Source: Deltaproteobacteria bacterium
GTDB lineage: Bacteria; Desulfobacterota; Deferrimicrobia; Deferrimicrobiales; Deferrimicrobiaceae
NCBI GenBank assembly: GCA_016218975.1
Contig: JACRCO010000065.1
Location: 16,498 to 80,497, forward strand
Reading direction: 5' to 3'
DNA length: 64,000 bases
The first letter of the stretch is position 1; every line of letters starts with the position of its first letter. The notes beneath the pieces were generated by a model. It made no database searches, was not told the DNA's origin, and saw nothing but the letters and a program-made list of their open reading frames with translations. Of the stretch, positions 9,671 through 17,462 are shown piece after piece. Both the position numbers and the translations under genes were made by a program.

Positions 9671-10600
9671 TTACCTATATTTGGTGAAAGTCGATGCGGT
9701 GCCCTCATCCACCCCGGTGATGTCCTGGATGACGAACAGCTCCTCCGGTACGATGTCCCCGTCCCGGACGTAGCCGTTGTTGATGTGCACCCGGTACGCA
9801 TTGTTCACGGGGATCCCGCACCCATCCCAACAGCCGCGATTCCGGACGACGATGTCCGCCTTTACGAAAACGTCGTCGTGGGAAAAGGTAGCCTCGTAGA
9901 TGGCCTTCGTCCCGCGGTCGATCTCCTCGCGGGTTTTCGCCAACTGCTCGTCCTTGGTCAGCCCGTCGAAGGGTACGACGACTCCCCCGGGGAACAGCAT
10001 GTGGGCATACACGCCGACCTCGTGCCCGCTTGCCCAGAGTGCCTCGAGCTCCGGCGTCGCCTCGCTGCGCAGTTCCGGCCGATGCCGGTCGAGGTACAGG
10101 GATTTATGGCACTGGAGGCCGCGAATATAGAGCGATTTGCTCAGGGAGGCTGATTTATTCGGCGGGGACATCTCCCCTCCAGGGGCGGGATCGGTGTCCA
10201 CCGTGGCGTACCCCTCCTCCCACTCCAGGAGGGCCTTGCGCAGCGGCTCGAAGACGTTGTGCCCCCAGGAGCCGATCAGGCAATGGGGAGGCCAGATGGT
10301 GAGCGGATACCGCCCGCCCGCGTCCAGGGCCCGCACGTAATCGAGCATCCGGTCCCGGAGCGACCGGTCCCTGTGCCTCCACCGTCCCTTCTCGACGTCC
10401 TCCACGGTGATGATCGTGAAGGGCGCCGGGGGATTCCCCTTCGGGTCGATCCAGAAGATCGGGTGATCGACATCGACCAGGTGATAGGTGTCTAGGGTTA
10501 CGCAGATGCGGTCCCACCGGTCCTTGAGCCGGCGGACGACATCGCTTACGCGCTCGATGTCCTCCTTGGCCCCCTTGATGTAGAGGGAACGGGCGGCGGC
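9671..10600 (-). pseudogene. Chimera of nicotinamidase-like hydrolase and DUF2779 nuclease remnants
   Basis: One continuous frame joins two unrelated families. The upstream part (about 10600 to 10190) reads as a cysteine hydrolase of the nicotinamidase/isochorismatase type: 'SLYIKGAKEDIERV', 'VTLDTYHLVDVDHPIFW', 'YPLTIWPPHCLIGSWGHNV', with the Cys of 'PPHCLIG' at the catalytic position. It has no start codon and lacks the first strand carrying the catalytic Asp. The downstream part begins at 'LSKSLYIRGLQCHKSLYL', the typical start of DUF2779 proteins with a PD-(D/E)XK nuclease core, but jumps from 'FVKADIVVRN' to 'NAYRVHINNGYVR', omitting the Glu-x-Lys block, and stops about 40 residues later. 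Two deletions must have occurred. An ATG-started 244-residue ORF (from 10405) exists, but function is unlikely. Confidence 0.72.
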
Positions 10601-10711
10601 CCCAAGCTTCCGGGGGCGGAAAGAAAAGCGATCCGATTCCGCATTCCCAAGGGGGAGGGATTTCCTTTACTCTGGAAGGAACGATCGGCCCGTCGGCGGA
10701 TCGCGGAGACA

Positions 10712-11188
10712 TTGGCGTATATGAGGGATTCCGTGTCGAACATGTGGAAGGACAAAGTGAGGAGCCAGGACGCCGCCATCCTTGACTACGCCGTCCGCAA
10801 CCGGCTCCTTCGCGGCCCGGGGCCGACGGCGGAAGCGCGATCGGATGCGCATGCGCGCGAGGCGGCGCGCGCCGAACGTAGGCGCCGGCGGCGCCGCGTT
10901 GGCGCTCCCCGGGCGGCTGCGAGGGCCGAAGGGATCTACCGCATGATCGCTCCTGCGGCCCAGGAGTACCCGTTTCAGGCGGTCACCGTCATCCGAAGAC
11001 TGCTGGACGAAGGGGCGCCGGACGAGTTCGTCCAGGGAAATTACCAGACGCACGTCCGGTGCTGCGGCGAGATCGGCGTCCCGTCGATGCCCCTCATCCC
11101 CTACCTCGCGGAGCTGCTGGAGGTCTTCCTGCTGGACAGCAGGGCGGCCCGACGCAACGGGACGGTCCGGAAGGGATCGATACTGTAA
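10712..11188 (+). CDS. Unrecognised ORF, possibly a gene remnant
   Basis: A 158-residue ORF that I do not recognise. The same frame is open upstream to about 10600 with protein-like sequence ('FRIPKGEGFPLLWKE'), so the true product could be longer, or the gene may be cut at the junction with the minus-strand chimera. A central arginine-rich patch (residues 45-70) is probably linker or artefact. The C-terminal part ('EYPFQAVTVIRRLLDEGAP', 'CGEIGVPSMPLIPYLAELL') looks helical. No ribosome site is obvious at 10712. The opposite strand has a long ORF as well, but it is more arginine-rich and less convincing. No function is proposed. Confidence 0.25.
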   Translation: MAYMRDSVSNMWKDKVRSQDAAILDYAVRNRLLRGPGPTAEARSDAHAREAARAERRRRRRRVGAPRAAARAEGIYRMIAPAAQEYPFQAVTVIRRLLDEGAPDEFVQGNYQTHVRCCGEIGVPSMPLIPYLAELLEVFLLDSRAARRNGTVRKGSIL

Positions 11189-11323
11189 GTGGACCAGGCT
11201 CCCTGCCCGCCCGGCGCACCCTGCGCGCCACGTCCTTTGTCGCGAGCAAGAAGAAAGCGGAGGATCTCGCTCACGATCGACCTCCAGGCCGGCGGCGGCA
11301 CATAAATTGAAGATCGATTCGGT
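11189..11323. other. Non-coding stretch before an ORF6N remnant
   Basis: No recognisable gene, RNA or repeat is seen here. Together with the ORF6N remnant that follows, it makes up the gap of more than 300 bp before the HicAB operon. Confidence 0.5.
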
Positions 11324-11506
11324 ATGAGCGACGATTCGAAATCGCATATTCCGATATCAAGACCAACCCTTCGGACAGAGGACATTTCTCAACGAATTCA
11401 TACCATTCGGGGGCACCGGGTCATGCGGGACGAAAACCTGGCGAACTTGAGGTAACAATTTGTGACGTCAAGGTTACGACTCTTTCTCGAACAGGTCCTG
11501 GCATGA
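11324..11506 (+). pseudogene. ORF6N-domain DNA-binding protein, N-terminal remnant
   Basis: ATG at 11324 opens a 43-codon frame whose middle 'SQRIHTIRGHRVMRDENLA' matches the start of ORF6N domains, found in phage and mobile-element DNA-binding proteins. The sequence then skips most of the domain and continues in the same frame as 'LR-stop-QFVTS', where an 'LRSQFVTS' motif is expected. The stop (TAA, 11453-11455) replaces Ser, a one-base change from TCA. The frame ends at 11506, just before the hicAB promoter. A second ORF6N remnant lies before a HicB tail at 17.5 kb. Confidence 0.6.
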
Positions 11507-11520
11507 ATTTCGGTCGGAAA

Positions 11521-11549
11521 TTGACAATACAGGTTATAACCTGTATTCT
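11521..11549 (+). promoter_or_regulatory. hicAB promoter with 22-bp perfect palindromic operator
   Basis: TTGACA (11521-11526) and TATTCT (11544-11549) are spaced 17 bp, fitting a sigma-70-type promoter. Between and overlapping them is a perfect 22-bp palindrome, 11526-11547, with half site AATACAGGTTA. The hicA ATG follows at 11556, which implies a very short leader. HicB antitoxins with a DNA-binding C-terminus repress their own operon through palindromes over the promoter, so this is very likely the HicB operator. Confidence 0.75.
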
Positions 11550-11555
11550 CGATCC

Positions 11556-11735
11556 ATGACGGGCAAAGAGCTCGTCAAATTGCTGAGGGCAGCCGGATGG
11601 GTTGAGGACCGGATAGAAGGTTCCCATCATATTCTCGTAAAAGGAACCAGGACGATATCGGTACCGGTACATGGGAAGAAGGATCTAAAGAAAGGAACAT
11701 TGGAAGCACTCCGAAAGCTGGGTGGCCTGAAATGA
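11556..11735 (+). CDS. hicA: HicA-family mRNA interferase toxin
   Basis: A 59-residue protein of normal HicA size. It has the double-stranded-RNA-binding-like fold signature: 'KELVKLLRAAGW' at the N-terminus, the catalytic His in 'GSHHILVK' (about residue 26), and the 'ISVPVHGKKDLKKGTL' block with the conserved Pro-x-His. HicA toxins cleave mRNA and are held inactive by HicB. The stop overlaps the hicB start (ATGA, 11732-11735), so the pair is translationally coupled. Toxin-first order is standard for hicAB. Confidence 0.9.
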   Translation: MTGKELVKLLRAAGWVEDRIEGSHHILVKGTRTISVPVHGKKDLKKGTLEALRKLGGLK

Positions 11736-12160
11736 AGATCGTATATCCACTTATGATCCACAAAGCCGAAGAAGGAGGATACTGGGCGGAGTTTCCCGAC
11801 CTTCCCGGTTGCGTTACCGAGGGAGACACGGAAGAAGAACTCCTGAAAATGGCGAAAGACGCCCTTTCCGGGTGGCTTGCGGTGCGCTTTGAACGCAATT
11901 TTTCGATTCCCGAAGCGAAGCCACTGAAAGGGAAAAACGTTCGCTGGGTGGAGCCATGTCCCGATGTAAGTATCCCCTTGATGATTCGAAAAATTCGAAC
12001 CGATTTAGGTCTGAGTCAAAAAGAGGTGGCGCACCGGCTTCGTATCACATACCAGTCCTACCAGGCATGGGAAAATCCGAAGGTCGCCAATCCCACCCTC
12101 AAACAACTCGCGAAGTTGGCGGATGCCGTCGGTAAAAAATTAATCATCGAAATGGCTTGA
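11732..12160 (+). CDS. hicB: HicB-family antitoxin with C-terminal XRE helix-turn-helix
   Basis: A 142-residue protein. The N-terminal half is the degenerate RNase H-like HicB fold ('GGYWAEFPDLPGCVTEGDTEEE') that binds HicA. The C-terminal half (about residues 80-142) is a Cro/XRE helix-turn-helix ('LGLSQKEVAHRL', then 'YQAWENPK'), which gives operator binding. Start overlaps the hicA stop by 4 bp. The upstream palindrome is the probable target. Its last 30 residues are closely matched by an isolated HicB tail at 17,624-17,713. Confidence 0.92.
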   Translation: MKIVYPLMIHKAEEGGYWAEFPDLPGCVTEGDTEEELLKMAKDALSGWLAVRFERNFSIPEAKPLKGKNVRWVEPCPDVSIPLMIRKIRTDLGLSQKEVAHRLRITYQSYQAWENPKVANPTLKQLAKLADAVGKKLIIEMA

Positions 12161-12301
12161 AGTCACGATCAGTGACCTCAACTGGTTCGAAATCCGTTCA
12201 CATCGGGAGCGCGGCCAGCCTGTCGATCAGGGATTCCTGCTCGACCCAGGCTCGCCGTTCGAGAACGGCCTTCAGGGTTTCCGCGAGGTGGGCGTCCGGA
12301 G

Positions 12302-12466
12302 TCAGGCGCGGATGGACAGGGCGTGGCGGAAGACGTTGCGGGGGTCCCAGCGGGTCTTGATCTGCTGCAGCCGGGGGTAGTTGTCCTTGTAGTACAGCGT
12401 GTGCCAGGGGACCCCGGAGGTATTCCACTCCGGATCGGCGAGGTCGACATCCGGATGGTCGGCCTC
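12302..12466 (-). pseudogene. C-terminal stub of a berberine-bridge-type FAD oxidase
   Basis: A minus frame ending in TGA at 12302-12304 reads 'DPEWNTSGVPWHTLYY', 'KDNYPRLQQIKTRWDPRNVF', 'RHALSIRA'. This is the BBE domain that closes FAD-linked oxidoreductases of the berberine-bridge type. Only about 54 residues are recognisable, and the FAD-binding part (over 350 residues) is absent upstream. A matching N-terminal stub on the same strand lies at about 17.2 kb. Between hicB and this stub (12,161-12,301) I see no confident gene. Confidence 0.65.
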
Positions 12467-12628
12467 TGCTTTTCGCTGGAAGCACCAACTTCGGAATGTT
12501 CAATGATCTGTTGTCCTGGTCGCTCACGGAAAGGCAACCCTGGCGCCGGGGCGAGACCTCCTTCCGCTTCGGCGAATCCAATCGGTAATAAGCAATGTCC
12601 AGAGATCGGGAGAAGAAAGGAGACCGTC

Positions 12629-13618
12629 ATGGCACGCCTCGTCCGATTCCACCAGAACGGTGGCCCGGAAGTGTTGAAGGTCGAGCACGTGGACGTACCG
12701 CCGCCGGGGCCGGGAGAAGTCCGCATCGCGGTGAAGGCGCTTGGCCTGAACCGGGCCGAGGCGATGTTCCGTTCGGGCCACTACCTGGAGCCACCCACGT
12801 TCCCCGCCCGCCTCGGTTACGAGGCGGCAGGTAACGTCGCGGAGCTCGGCGAAGGCGTGCAGGGCTTTAAGGTCGGCGACGCCGTCAGCACCATCCCGGC
12901 GTTCTCGCAGAACCAATACGGCGTCTACGGCGACACGGCAACCGTGCCGGCCTTTGCGGTGGCCAGGCACCCTGCGTCGCTGTCGTGGGCCGAGGCGGCG
13001 GCGGTATGGATGCAATATGCCACCGCGTACGGCGCGTTGATCGACATTGCGGGCCTGAAGGCGGGCGACACCCTGCTGATCCCGGCGGCTTCCAGCAGCG
13101 TGGGCATTGCCGCCATCCAGATTGCACGGATGATCGGCGCCACGCCCGTGGCGCTCACGCGCGGCAGCGGCAAGCGCAAGGCTTTGCTTACCGCCGGTGC
13201 GGCGCACGTCATCGTAACCGAAGAGCAGGACCTGGTCGCCGAGGCGAACAGGCTCACCGGGGGGAAGGGAGCCCGCATCGTGTTCGACCCGGTGGGCGGG
13301 CCCACCGTAGCCAAGCTGACGGCGGCGATGGCCGAGCGCGGCATCCTGTTGCTGTACGGCGTCCTCGGCACCGACCCGACACCGCTGCCGCTGTTGGACG
13401 TGTTGGCCAAGTCGCTGACCATCCGCGGCTATCTCGTGTTTGAGGTCACCCAAGATCCGCCGCGGCTCGAACGAGCCAAGAAGTTCATCGTCGACGGTTT
13501 GTCCGCGGGCAAGCTCAAGCCGGTGGTCGCCAAGACGTTCCCTCTCGAGCAGATCGTCGAGGCGCATCGGTACCTGGAGTCGAACCAGCAAGTCGGCAAG
13601 ATCGTGGTGACGGTCTAA
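12629..13618 (+). CDS. Zinc-independent quinone oxidoreductase-like MDR dehydrogenase
   Basis: A 329-residue medium-chain dehydrogenase/reductase. The N-terminal GroES-like part has 'PPGPGEVRIAVKALGLN' and 'GYEAAGNVAELGEGV'. The Rossmann part has 'AASSSVGIAAIQIAR' (an unusual SSS form of the AxxGxxG turn) and 'IVFDPVGGPTV'. The Cys/Glu zinc ligands of alcohol dehydrogenases are absent, which points to the NADPH:quinone reductase branch; substrate unknown. AGAAAGGAGA lies 8-10 nt upstream of the ATG. It converges on the SDR gene, with only 32 bp between them. Confidence 0.85.
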   Translation: MARLVRFHQNGGPEVLKVEHVDVPPPGPGEVRIAVKALGLNRAEAMFRSGHYLEPPTFPARLGYEAAGNVAELGEGVQGFKVGDAVSTIPAFSQNQYGVYGDTATVPAFAVARHPASLSWAEAAAVWMQYATAYGALIDIAGLKAGDTLLIPAASSSVGIAAIQIARMIGATPVALTRGSGKRKALLTAGAAHVIVTEEQDLVAEANRLTGGKGARIVFDPVGGPTVAKLTAAMAERGILLLYGVLGTDPTPLPLLDVLAKSLTIRGYLVFEVTQDPPRLERAKKFIVDGLSAGKLKPVVAKTFPLEQIVEAHRYLESNQQVGKIVVTV

Positions 13619-13650
13619 GTGCGGTACATGGGACTTTCGAGAGAAACCCG

Positions 13651-14415
13651 CTAACGGTGCTGCTTCCCCCTGATCAGGAGCATGAGGGAGCGGATGAGAG
13701 AGCCGGGCACGACGAACAGTTTTCCCCGCGAAAGGCCTCGCAAGGAAGCGTCCACCACGTCCTCCGCGGACATCCACCAGGCCGCGGGAGTGTGCTCCCT
13801 CCCGATCCCCGATGCATCATGGAATTCCGTGAGGGTGTAACCCGGACAGAGCGCCTGCACCTTGACGGGCGATCCGGCGGCGTCAAGATCGAGGCGCAGC
13901 CCTTCCGTGAAGCTGTTCATCCACGCCTTGGTGGCGCAGTAGCCGGCGTTTCCGTGGCTCTGTCCGAAGGCGGCCACCGAGGAAACGTTGACCAGGGTCC
14001 CTTTTCCGCGGGCGACCATTCCTGAAAGGGCGGCGTGGCACAACCGTACGGCGGCGATTACATGAAGACGGTGCATCCGGTCCGGTTCCTCCACGGGAGC
14101 CTGAAAAAACAGGCCGCGGGTGCCGAAGCCGGCGTTGTTGACAAGGAACTCAAGCTCCCCGGCGCGGGCGATCCGCTCCTCCACCTTCCGGAGATCGGCG
14201 TCGTCGGTCAGATCCGCCGCCAGGACCTCCACCGCAGCCCCGTGGTTTGCCTCCAGTTCCTCGGCAAGTTTCTCAAGACGGTCTTTTCTGCGGGCAACCA
14301 GTATCAGATCGTAACCTTCGGCGGCGAGACGCCTGGCGTAGACGGCTCCGATTCCGCTGGATGCGCCCGTCACCAATGCAGTCCGCCCGGCGCTTTTCCG
14401 TTCCATGCTCGTCAT
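13651..14415 (-). CDS. Short-chain dehydrogenase/reductase (classical SDR)
   Basis: A 254-residue cytosolic NAD(P)-dependent oxidoreductase. It shows 'TGASSGIGAVYARRLA' (cofactor turn, about residue 15), 'VARRKDRL' with Arg residues favouring NADPH, 'NNAGFG', the catalytic Ser in 'VNVSSVAAF' and Tyr-x-x-x-Lys in 'YCATKAW'. The C-terminal 'MLLIRGKQHR' is typical of the DltE/YqjQ-like subgroup. ATG at 14415 is chosen, with 14406 possible; no strong ribosome site is seen. Substrate unknown. Confidence 0.88.
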   Translation of the reverse strand: MTSMERKSAGRTALVTGASSGIGAVYARRLAAEGYDLILVARRKDRLEKLAEELEANHGAAVEVLAADLTDDADLRKVEERIARAGELEFLVNNAGFGTRGLFFQAPVEEPDRMHRLHVIAAVRLCHAALSGMVARGKGTLVNVSSVAAFGQSHGNAGYCATKAWMNSFTEGLRLDLDAAGSPVKVQALCPGYTLTEFHDASGIGREHTPAAWWMSAEDVVDASLRGLSRGKLFVVPGSLIRSLMLLIRGKQHR

Positions 14416-14485
14416 TATTGGATGTCCGGTCAACGATAGGATGGCAGATTGGGAGCAGGGACGGCGTGTTCCGAAAGGCCCTGCC

Positions 14486-15358
14486 CTAATTGCAGGGGAT
14501 GGTGCCGACGATCTTATACGCAATCTCCATGTATCCCTGCTCGAACTCCTCTTCCGCGGGGGCGGCGCCGTCCGCCATCCACTCGGCGAACTTCCGTTCG
14601 CCGCCTTCGAAGACCAGGTTCTCCACGCCAAGCAGTTTTCCGGTTTTTCCGTCGTATCGGCGGACGCGGACCGCCAGAAAGACCGACAGGGGCGGATCGC
14701 TCCCCCATTGAGTTCCCTTGAACCCGACGGAGACGACGCCGATTTCAAGGATCGAGTCGAACCCTTCTCCCGCAAGGGAGCTGTAGTCGGCTTCGTCGTC
14801 CGGCGCCGACCAGGACTCGTCGGGAAGAAGGATATACCGGCACGCGCAGTCCTCCGTTTCCGTCTCGAGGACCCGGTCCGTCATGATCTCCTGGATCCAC
14901 AGGTTCGCGAGACCCTCCGTCGCCTCCTCGATCTTCCTCGCCTCGCGGGCGGGCATGGCCTTGATCGCTCCGTGCACGCCTCCGACGATCGCCCCTACGG
15001 AGCCGGTGGCGGTCGCCACCGCGAGTATCCCGATCGCAACGTACCCGCATTCCTGGCCGCTGCAACCGTGCATCCCCTCGCCGAGGATGCGAAGCGGGAC
15101 CTCCGCGCCGGTGAGGAATCCGCGTCCCGCCCCTCTCACGGCTCCGTCTACCCTGCCCTTCCCGGGCAGATCCAGTCTCACTTCCGGCTGGAAGGTCGCG
15201 GTCACGATGCCCACGGTTCCCGGAGCGTCGGACGTGCGCCCGTTTCTTGTCGGCGAAACATGTCCGCATCCGGCTTGAACCACGAGGAGGAGGATAAGTA
15301 GATATGGCCCGATCTGCCGGGAGATTCGAGGAAGGGACTTATACGGCGCAAATTCCAT
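14486..15358 (-). CDS. Predicted lipoprotein of unknown function
   Basis: A 290-residue protein with a signal segment 'IGPYLLILLLVVQAGC' ending in a lipobox with the acylated Cys near residue 28. The mature part contains a small Gly/Ala-rich hydrophobic stretch ('AIGILAVATATGSVGAIVGG', about residues 105-125) and acidic C-terminal segments. I do not recognise the family. It is transcribed leftward, downstream of the truncated TreT gene and upstream of the SDR gene. Start 15358 is chosen because it puts the hydrophobic segment near the N-terminus; upstream in-frame Met codons lack this fit. Confidence 0.7.
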   Translation of the reverse strand: MEFAPYKSLPRISRQIGPYLLILLLVVQAGCGHVSPTRNGRTSDAPGTVGIVTATFQPEVRLDLPGKGRVDGAVRGAGRGFLTGAEVPLRILGEGMHGCSGQECGYVAIGILAVATATGSVGAIVGGVHGAIKAMPAREARKIEEATEGLANLWIQEIMTDRVLETETEDCACRYILLPDESWSAPDDEADYSSLAGEGFDSILEIGVVSVGFKGTQWGSDPPLSVFLAVRVRRYDGKTGKLLGVENLVFEGGERKFAEWMADGAAPAEEEFEQGYMEIAYKIVGTIPCN

Positions 15359-15440
15359 CGTGCACCCCGGATGCGGCGAGAGGCGGACGCCGCCCAACGG
15401 AGATTCTCACACAGCCGGTATCGTCCTGCAATAATACCCT

Positions 15441-15899
15441 TTATCGGACATGCCGCAGCGTGCGGCGCACCGGCGCCTTCCTCTTTCCTCTTAACGCCGC
15501 GGCAACTCTCGCCCAGGAGACCAGTTCCTCGTCGTCTTCGACGATATCCTCCGGAACCTCGTAATACGACTTCAGGACCACCTCGCCGCCCGGCGCAAAG
15601 GGGCCCATCGCCCGGTCCGTGAGGTGGATCTCGCCGCCCTGGAGGGCATTGTGCATCTTCTTCGTGATGCTGAAAAAATCGGGCGATCCCTGGATCACCC
15701 TCCAACCCGTCTTGATCCCGAGGCTGTTCAGGAGCAGCGTTTTCGCGGACAGGATCTCCGCGACGCCGCCCCCGTAATACGTCGAATTGACGTGGGCGAT
15801 GTGCAGATGCCGGAGCGGCTTCGCTTTCCCGAGTATCCGTTCGACCGTCTCCGCGCCGACGTACGGCTCGAAATCCTCGACCTTCACGATCCGGTTCAT
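15441..15899 (-). pseudogene. Truncated trehalose synthase (TreT-type GT4), N-terminal region only
   Basis: The first 96 residues ('RIVKVEDFEPYVGAETVERIL', 'HVNSTYYGGGVAE', 'GIKTGWRVIQGSPDFF', 'KKMHNALQGGE') match the N-terminus of TreT, a GT4 enzyme that joins NDP-glucose and glucose into trehalose. After 'IHLTD' the sequence departs from the family, and the frame stops at 152 residues against about 400 expected, so the donor-binding domain is gone. The tail (acidic, then basic) is unrecognised. The start overlaps the SPFH gene stop (ATGA). An intact short product is translated in principle but should not be an active synthase. Confidence 0.7.
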
Positions 15900-16753
15900 C
15901 TCTTCGGAACTTCGCCCACGCCGATGAACGGCACCGCCCCGCCCCCGGTAACCTGGGGAAGGATCCCGTTCCACTTCTCGATGGCCCTCAGATTTGCCTC
16001 CACCTTCCTGAGCTCGATGAGGTCCAGGGATATATTCGCCCTCTGCAGCCTCAGCGACTCGGCCTCCGCCTTCGCCGCCGTGACCTTCTGTTCCGCCTCG
16101 ATCTTTATCCGCTCCAGGTCCCTTCGCGCCTTCAGCGCGAGCTGTTCCGCCGTCTGCTTGGACTCGATGGCTTCCATGAAGATCTTGGAGAAGCTGAAAC
16201 CGACGATGGAGAATGCGTCAACGGCGATGTTGTTCGTTATCAGCCTTTCCGTAAGGTTCGATTTCATGGCATCGCTCACCGCCGGCCTCTTCGTTATGAG
16301 CTCTTCCGCCGTGTACTTGGCCGTCACAGCCTTAACCACCTCCTGCACCGCGGGGTCGATGATCCGCTCCTTGAAATGGATGCCGATCGTCTGGTAGACG
16401 ACGTTCGCCTTGTCCGGAACGATGTGATAGTTGATCGCGACCTCCGAGGTCACTTCCTGGAGGTCGAGCGAGGCCGCCGCCGCGCTCGTCAGCGATTTCT
16501 GGACCTTGACGTCCATCGGGACGATCCTCTGCATGATCGGCATGCGGATGTGCAGCCCTTCATCGAGCACGACGCCCTGAACGGCCCCGAAGTTGAGGAC
16601 GACCCCTCTTTCCCCCGCCCCGATCTGCGCCCACGGCTTCAGGAACAGGAAGAACGCCGCGATGATCGCGCCGATCGCCGCCATCCTCACCGGCCTTTTC
16701 CTTACGGCGGTACGCATTGCGTCCCTTGCCGCGAAGACGTTTCTTTCATCCAT
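15896..16753 (-). CDS. SPFH/prohibitin-family membrane protein
   Basis: A 285-residue protein with a cytosolic basic N-terminus, one membrane segment (about residues 24-42), then a prohibitin-type SPFH domain ('GERGVVLNFGAVQG', 'GLHIRMPIMQRIVPMDVK', 'VTSEVAINYHI') and a long Ala/Glu-rich coiled coil (about 205-265). Prohibitins form ring assemblies that organise membranes and proteases. An ideal ribosome site AAGGAGGTGA sits 7-8 nt before the ATG. The end overlaps the truncated TreT gene by 4 bp, suggesting they were once one operon. Confidence 0.9.
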   Translation of the reverse strand: MDERNVFAARDAMRTAVRKRPVRMAAIGAIIAAFFLFLKPWAQIGAGERGVVLNFGAVQGVVLDEGLHIRMPIMQRIVPMDVKVQKSLTSAAAASLDLQEVTSEVAINYHIVPDKANVVYQTIGIHFKERIIDPAVQEVVKAVTAKYTAEELITKRPAVSDAMKSNLTERLITNNIAVDAFSIVGFSFSKIFMEAIESKQTAEQLALKARRDLERIKIEAEQKVTAAKAEAESLRLQRANISLDLIELRKVEANLRAIEKWNGILPQVTGGGAVPFIGVGEVPKR

Positions 16754-16911
16754 CGCGTCACCTCCTTATTCCTTATCCTTAAGATGACGCCGACTCTATA
16801 TGATTTCGCGGGAGGGGTGCGATCGTTTTACGGCGTCCGCCGAATTCATGGGTTGACGGAAATTTTCTATTATGCAAACTGTCTCTAACTGCCATTACCA
16901 TTTGGGGTGGA
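16754..16911. other. Intergenic region upstream of the SPFH gene
   Basis: It contains the ribosome site and presumably the promoter of the SPFH gene. No other feature can be supported. It opens a poorly coding stretch that runs to 17,846 and is filled mainly by the remnants listed separately. Confidence 0.5.
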
Positions 16912-17142
16912 ATGAAACGGGTCGTCGCCGGCATTGCCATATCGAGTGCAGCGATTGTCGTCGTGAGTTACCTCTTGTCGTATTCCTCCCTGAAGGATTC
17001 TTCGACTCCCCCCCCGGGGAGATCATCCGCCGGGGAGTTGGCCGATTTCCGGAGGCTCCGAGCGGGGATGGCGGAATCGCTTGCCTCGATCGTACCTTCA
17101 CCGCCGGTAGACACGGAACAGGCGGTAGCGTCGAACCGCTGA
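16912..17142 (+). CDS. Possible small membrane-anchored protein, unknown
   Basis: A 76-residue ORF starting 'MKRVVAGIAISSAAIVVVSYLL', which would be a single N-terminal membrane helix, followed by a Pro/Ser-rich linker and a short helical tail. GGGGTGGA just upstream could serve as a weak ribosome site. It lies in a fragment-rich region and has no recognised relatives, so it may be spurious. Confidence 0.25.
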   Translation: MKRVVAGIAISSAAIVVVSYLLSYSSLKDSSTPPPGRSSAGELADFRRLRAGMAESLASIVPSPPVDTEQAVASNR

Positions 17143-17159
17143 TCAGCGGGAACACGACA

Positions 17160-17245
17160 TAGGCGTGTGAAGTCGGGCCTGCCCGCGAACCGCATGTTGT
17201 ATCCCCTGCGGACCAGGTAGGCGTAACGCGGATCGTCCCGCCCGA
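17160..17245 (-). pseudogene. N-terminal stub of a berberine-bridge-type FAD oxidase
   Basis: A minus frame reads 'DDPRYAYLVRRGYNMRFAG' then 'RPDFTRLCR', the pattern found at the start of FAD-linked oxidases of the berberine-bridge type (Asp-x-Arg-Tyr ... Tyr-Asn-x-Arg-Phe ... Arg-Pro). No further FAD-domain sequence follows. It lies 4.7 kb upstream, on the same strand, of the C-terminal stub at 12.3 kb. The match is short, so certainty is limited. Confidence 0.42.
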
Positions 17246-17261
17246 TCTTGTCCGAAGAAAG

Positions 17262-17457
17262 AGGAGGTAATCGGGGCCGCCCGCCTTGGAGCCGACGCCC
17301 GACATCTTGAATCCCCCGAAGGGCTGCCGGCCCACCAGGGCGCCCGTGATTCCCCGGTTGATGTACACGTTGACGACGGCGAAGGCATCCCTCACACGTA
17401 CGATCTTCGCCGGACTCCGGGAGAAGAGCCCGCCGGTCAATGCATAGTCGGGGGGGT
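17262..17457 (-). pseudogene. C-terminal fragment of a P5C dehydrogenase (PutA paralogue)
   Basis: The minus frame from about 17457 reads '[21 protein letters not shown]', 'NVYINRGITGALVGRQPFGG', 'FKMSGVGSKAGGPDYLL'. This is the last catalytic-fold segment of P5C dehydrogenases and is clearly homologous to residues around 915-985 of the complete protein at 19.6 kb. It differs at several residues (for example FAVVNVYI versus FQVGNLYI), so it comes from a diverged paralogue and not a fresh duplication. It abuts the FAD-oxidase stub on one side and the ORF6N remnant on the other. Confidence 0.8.
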
Positions 17458-17462
17458 TCGAT

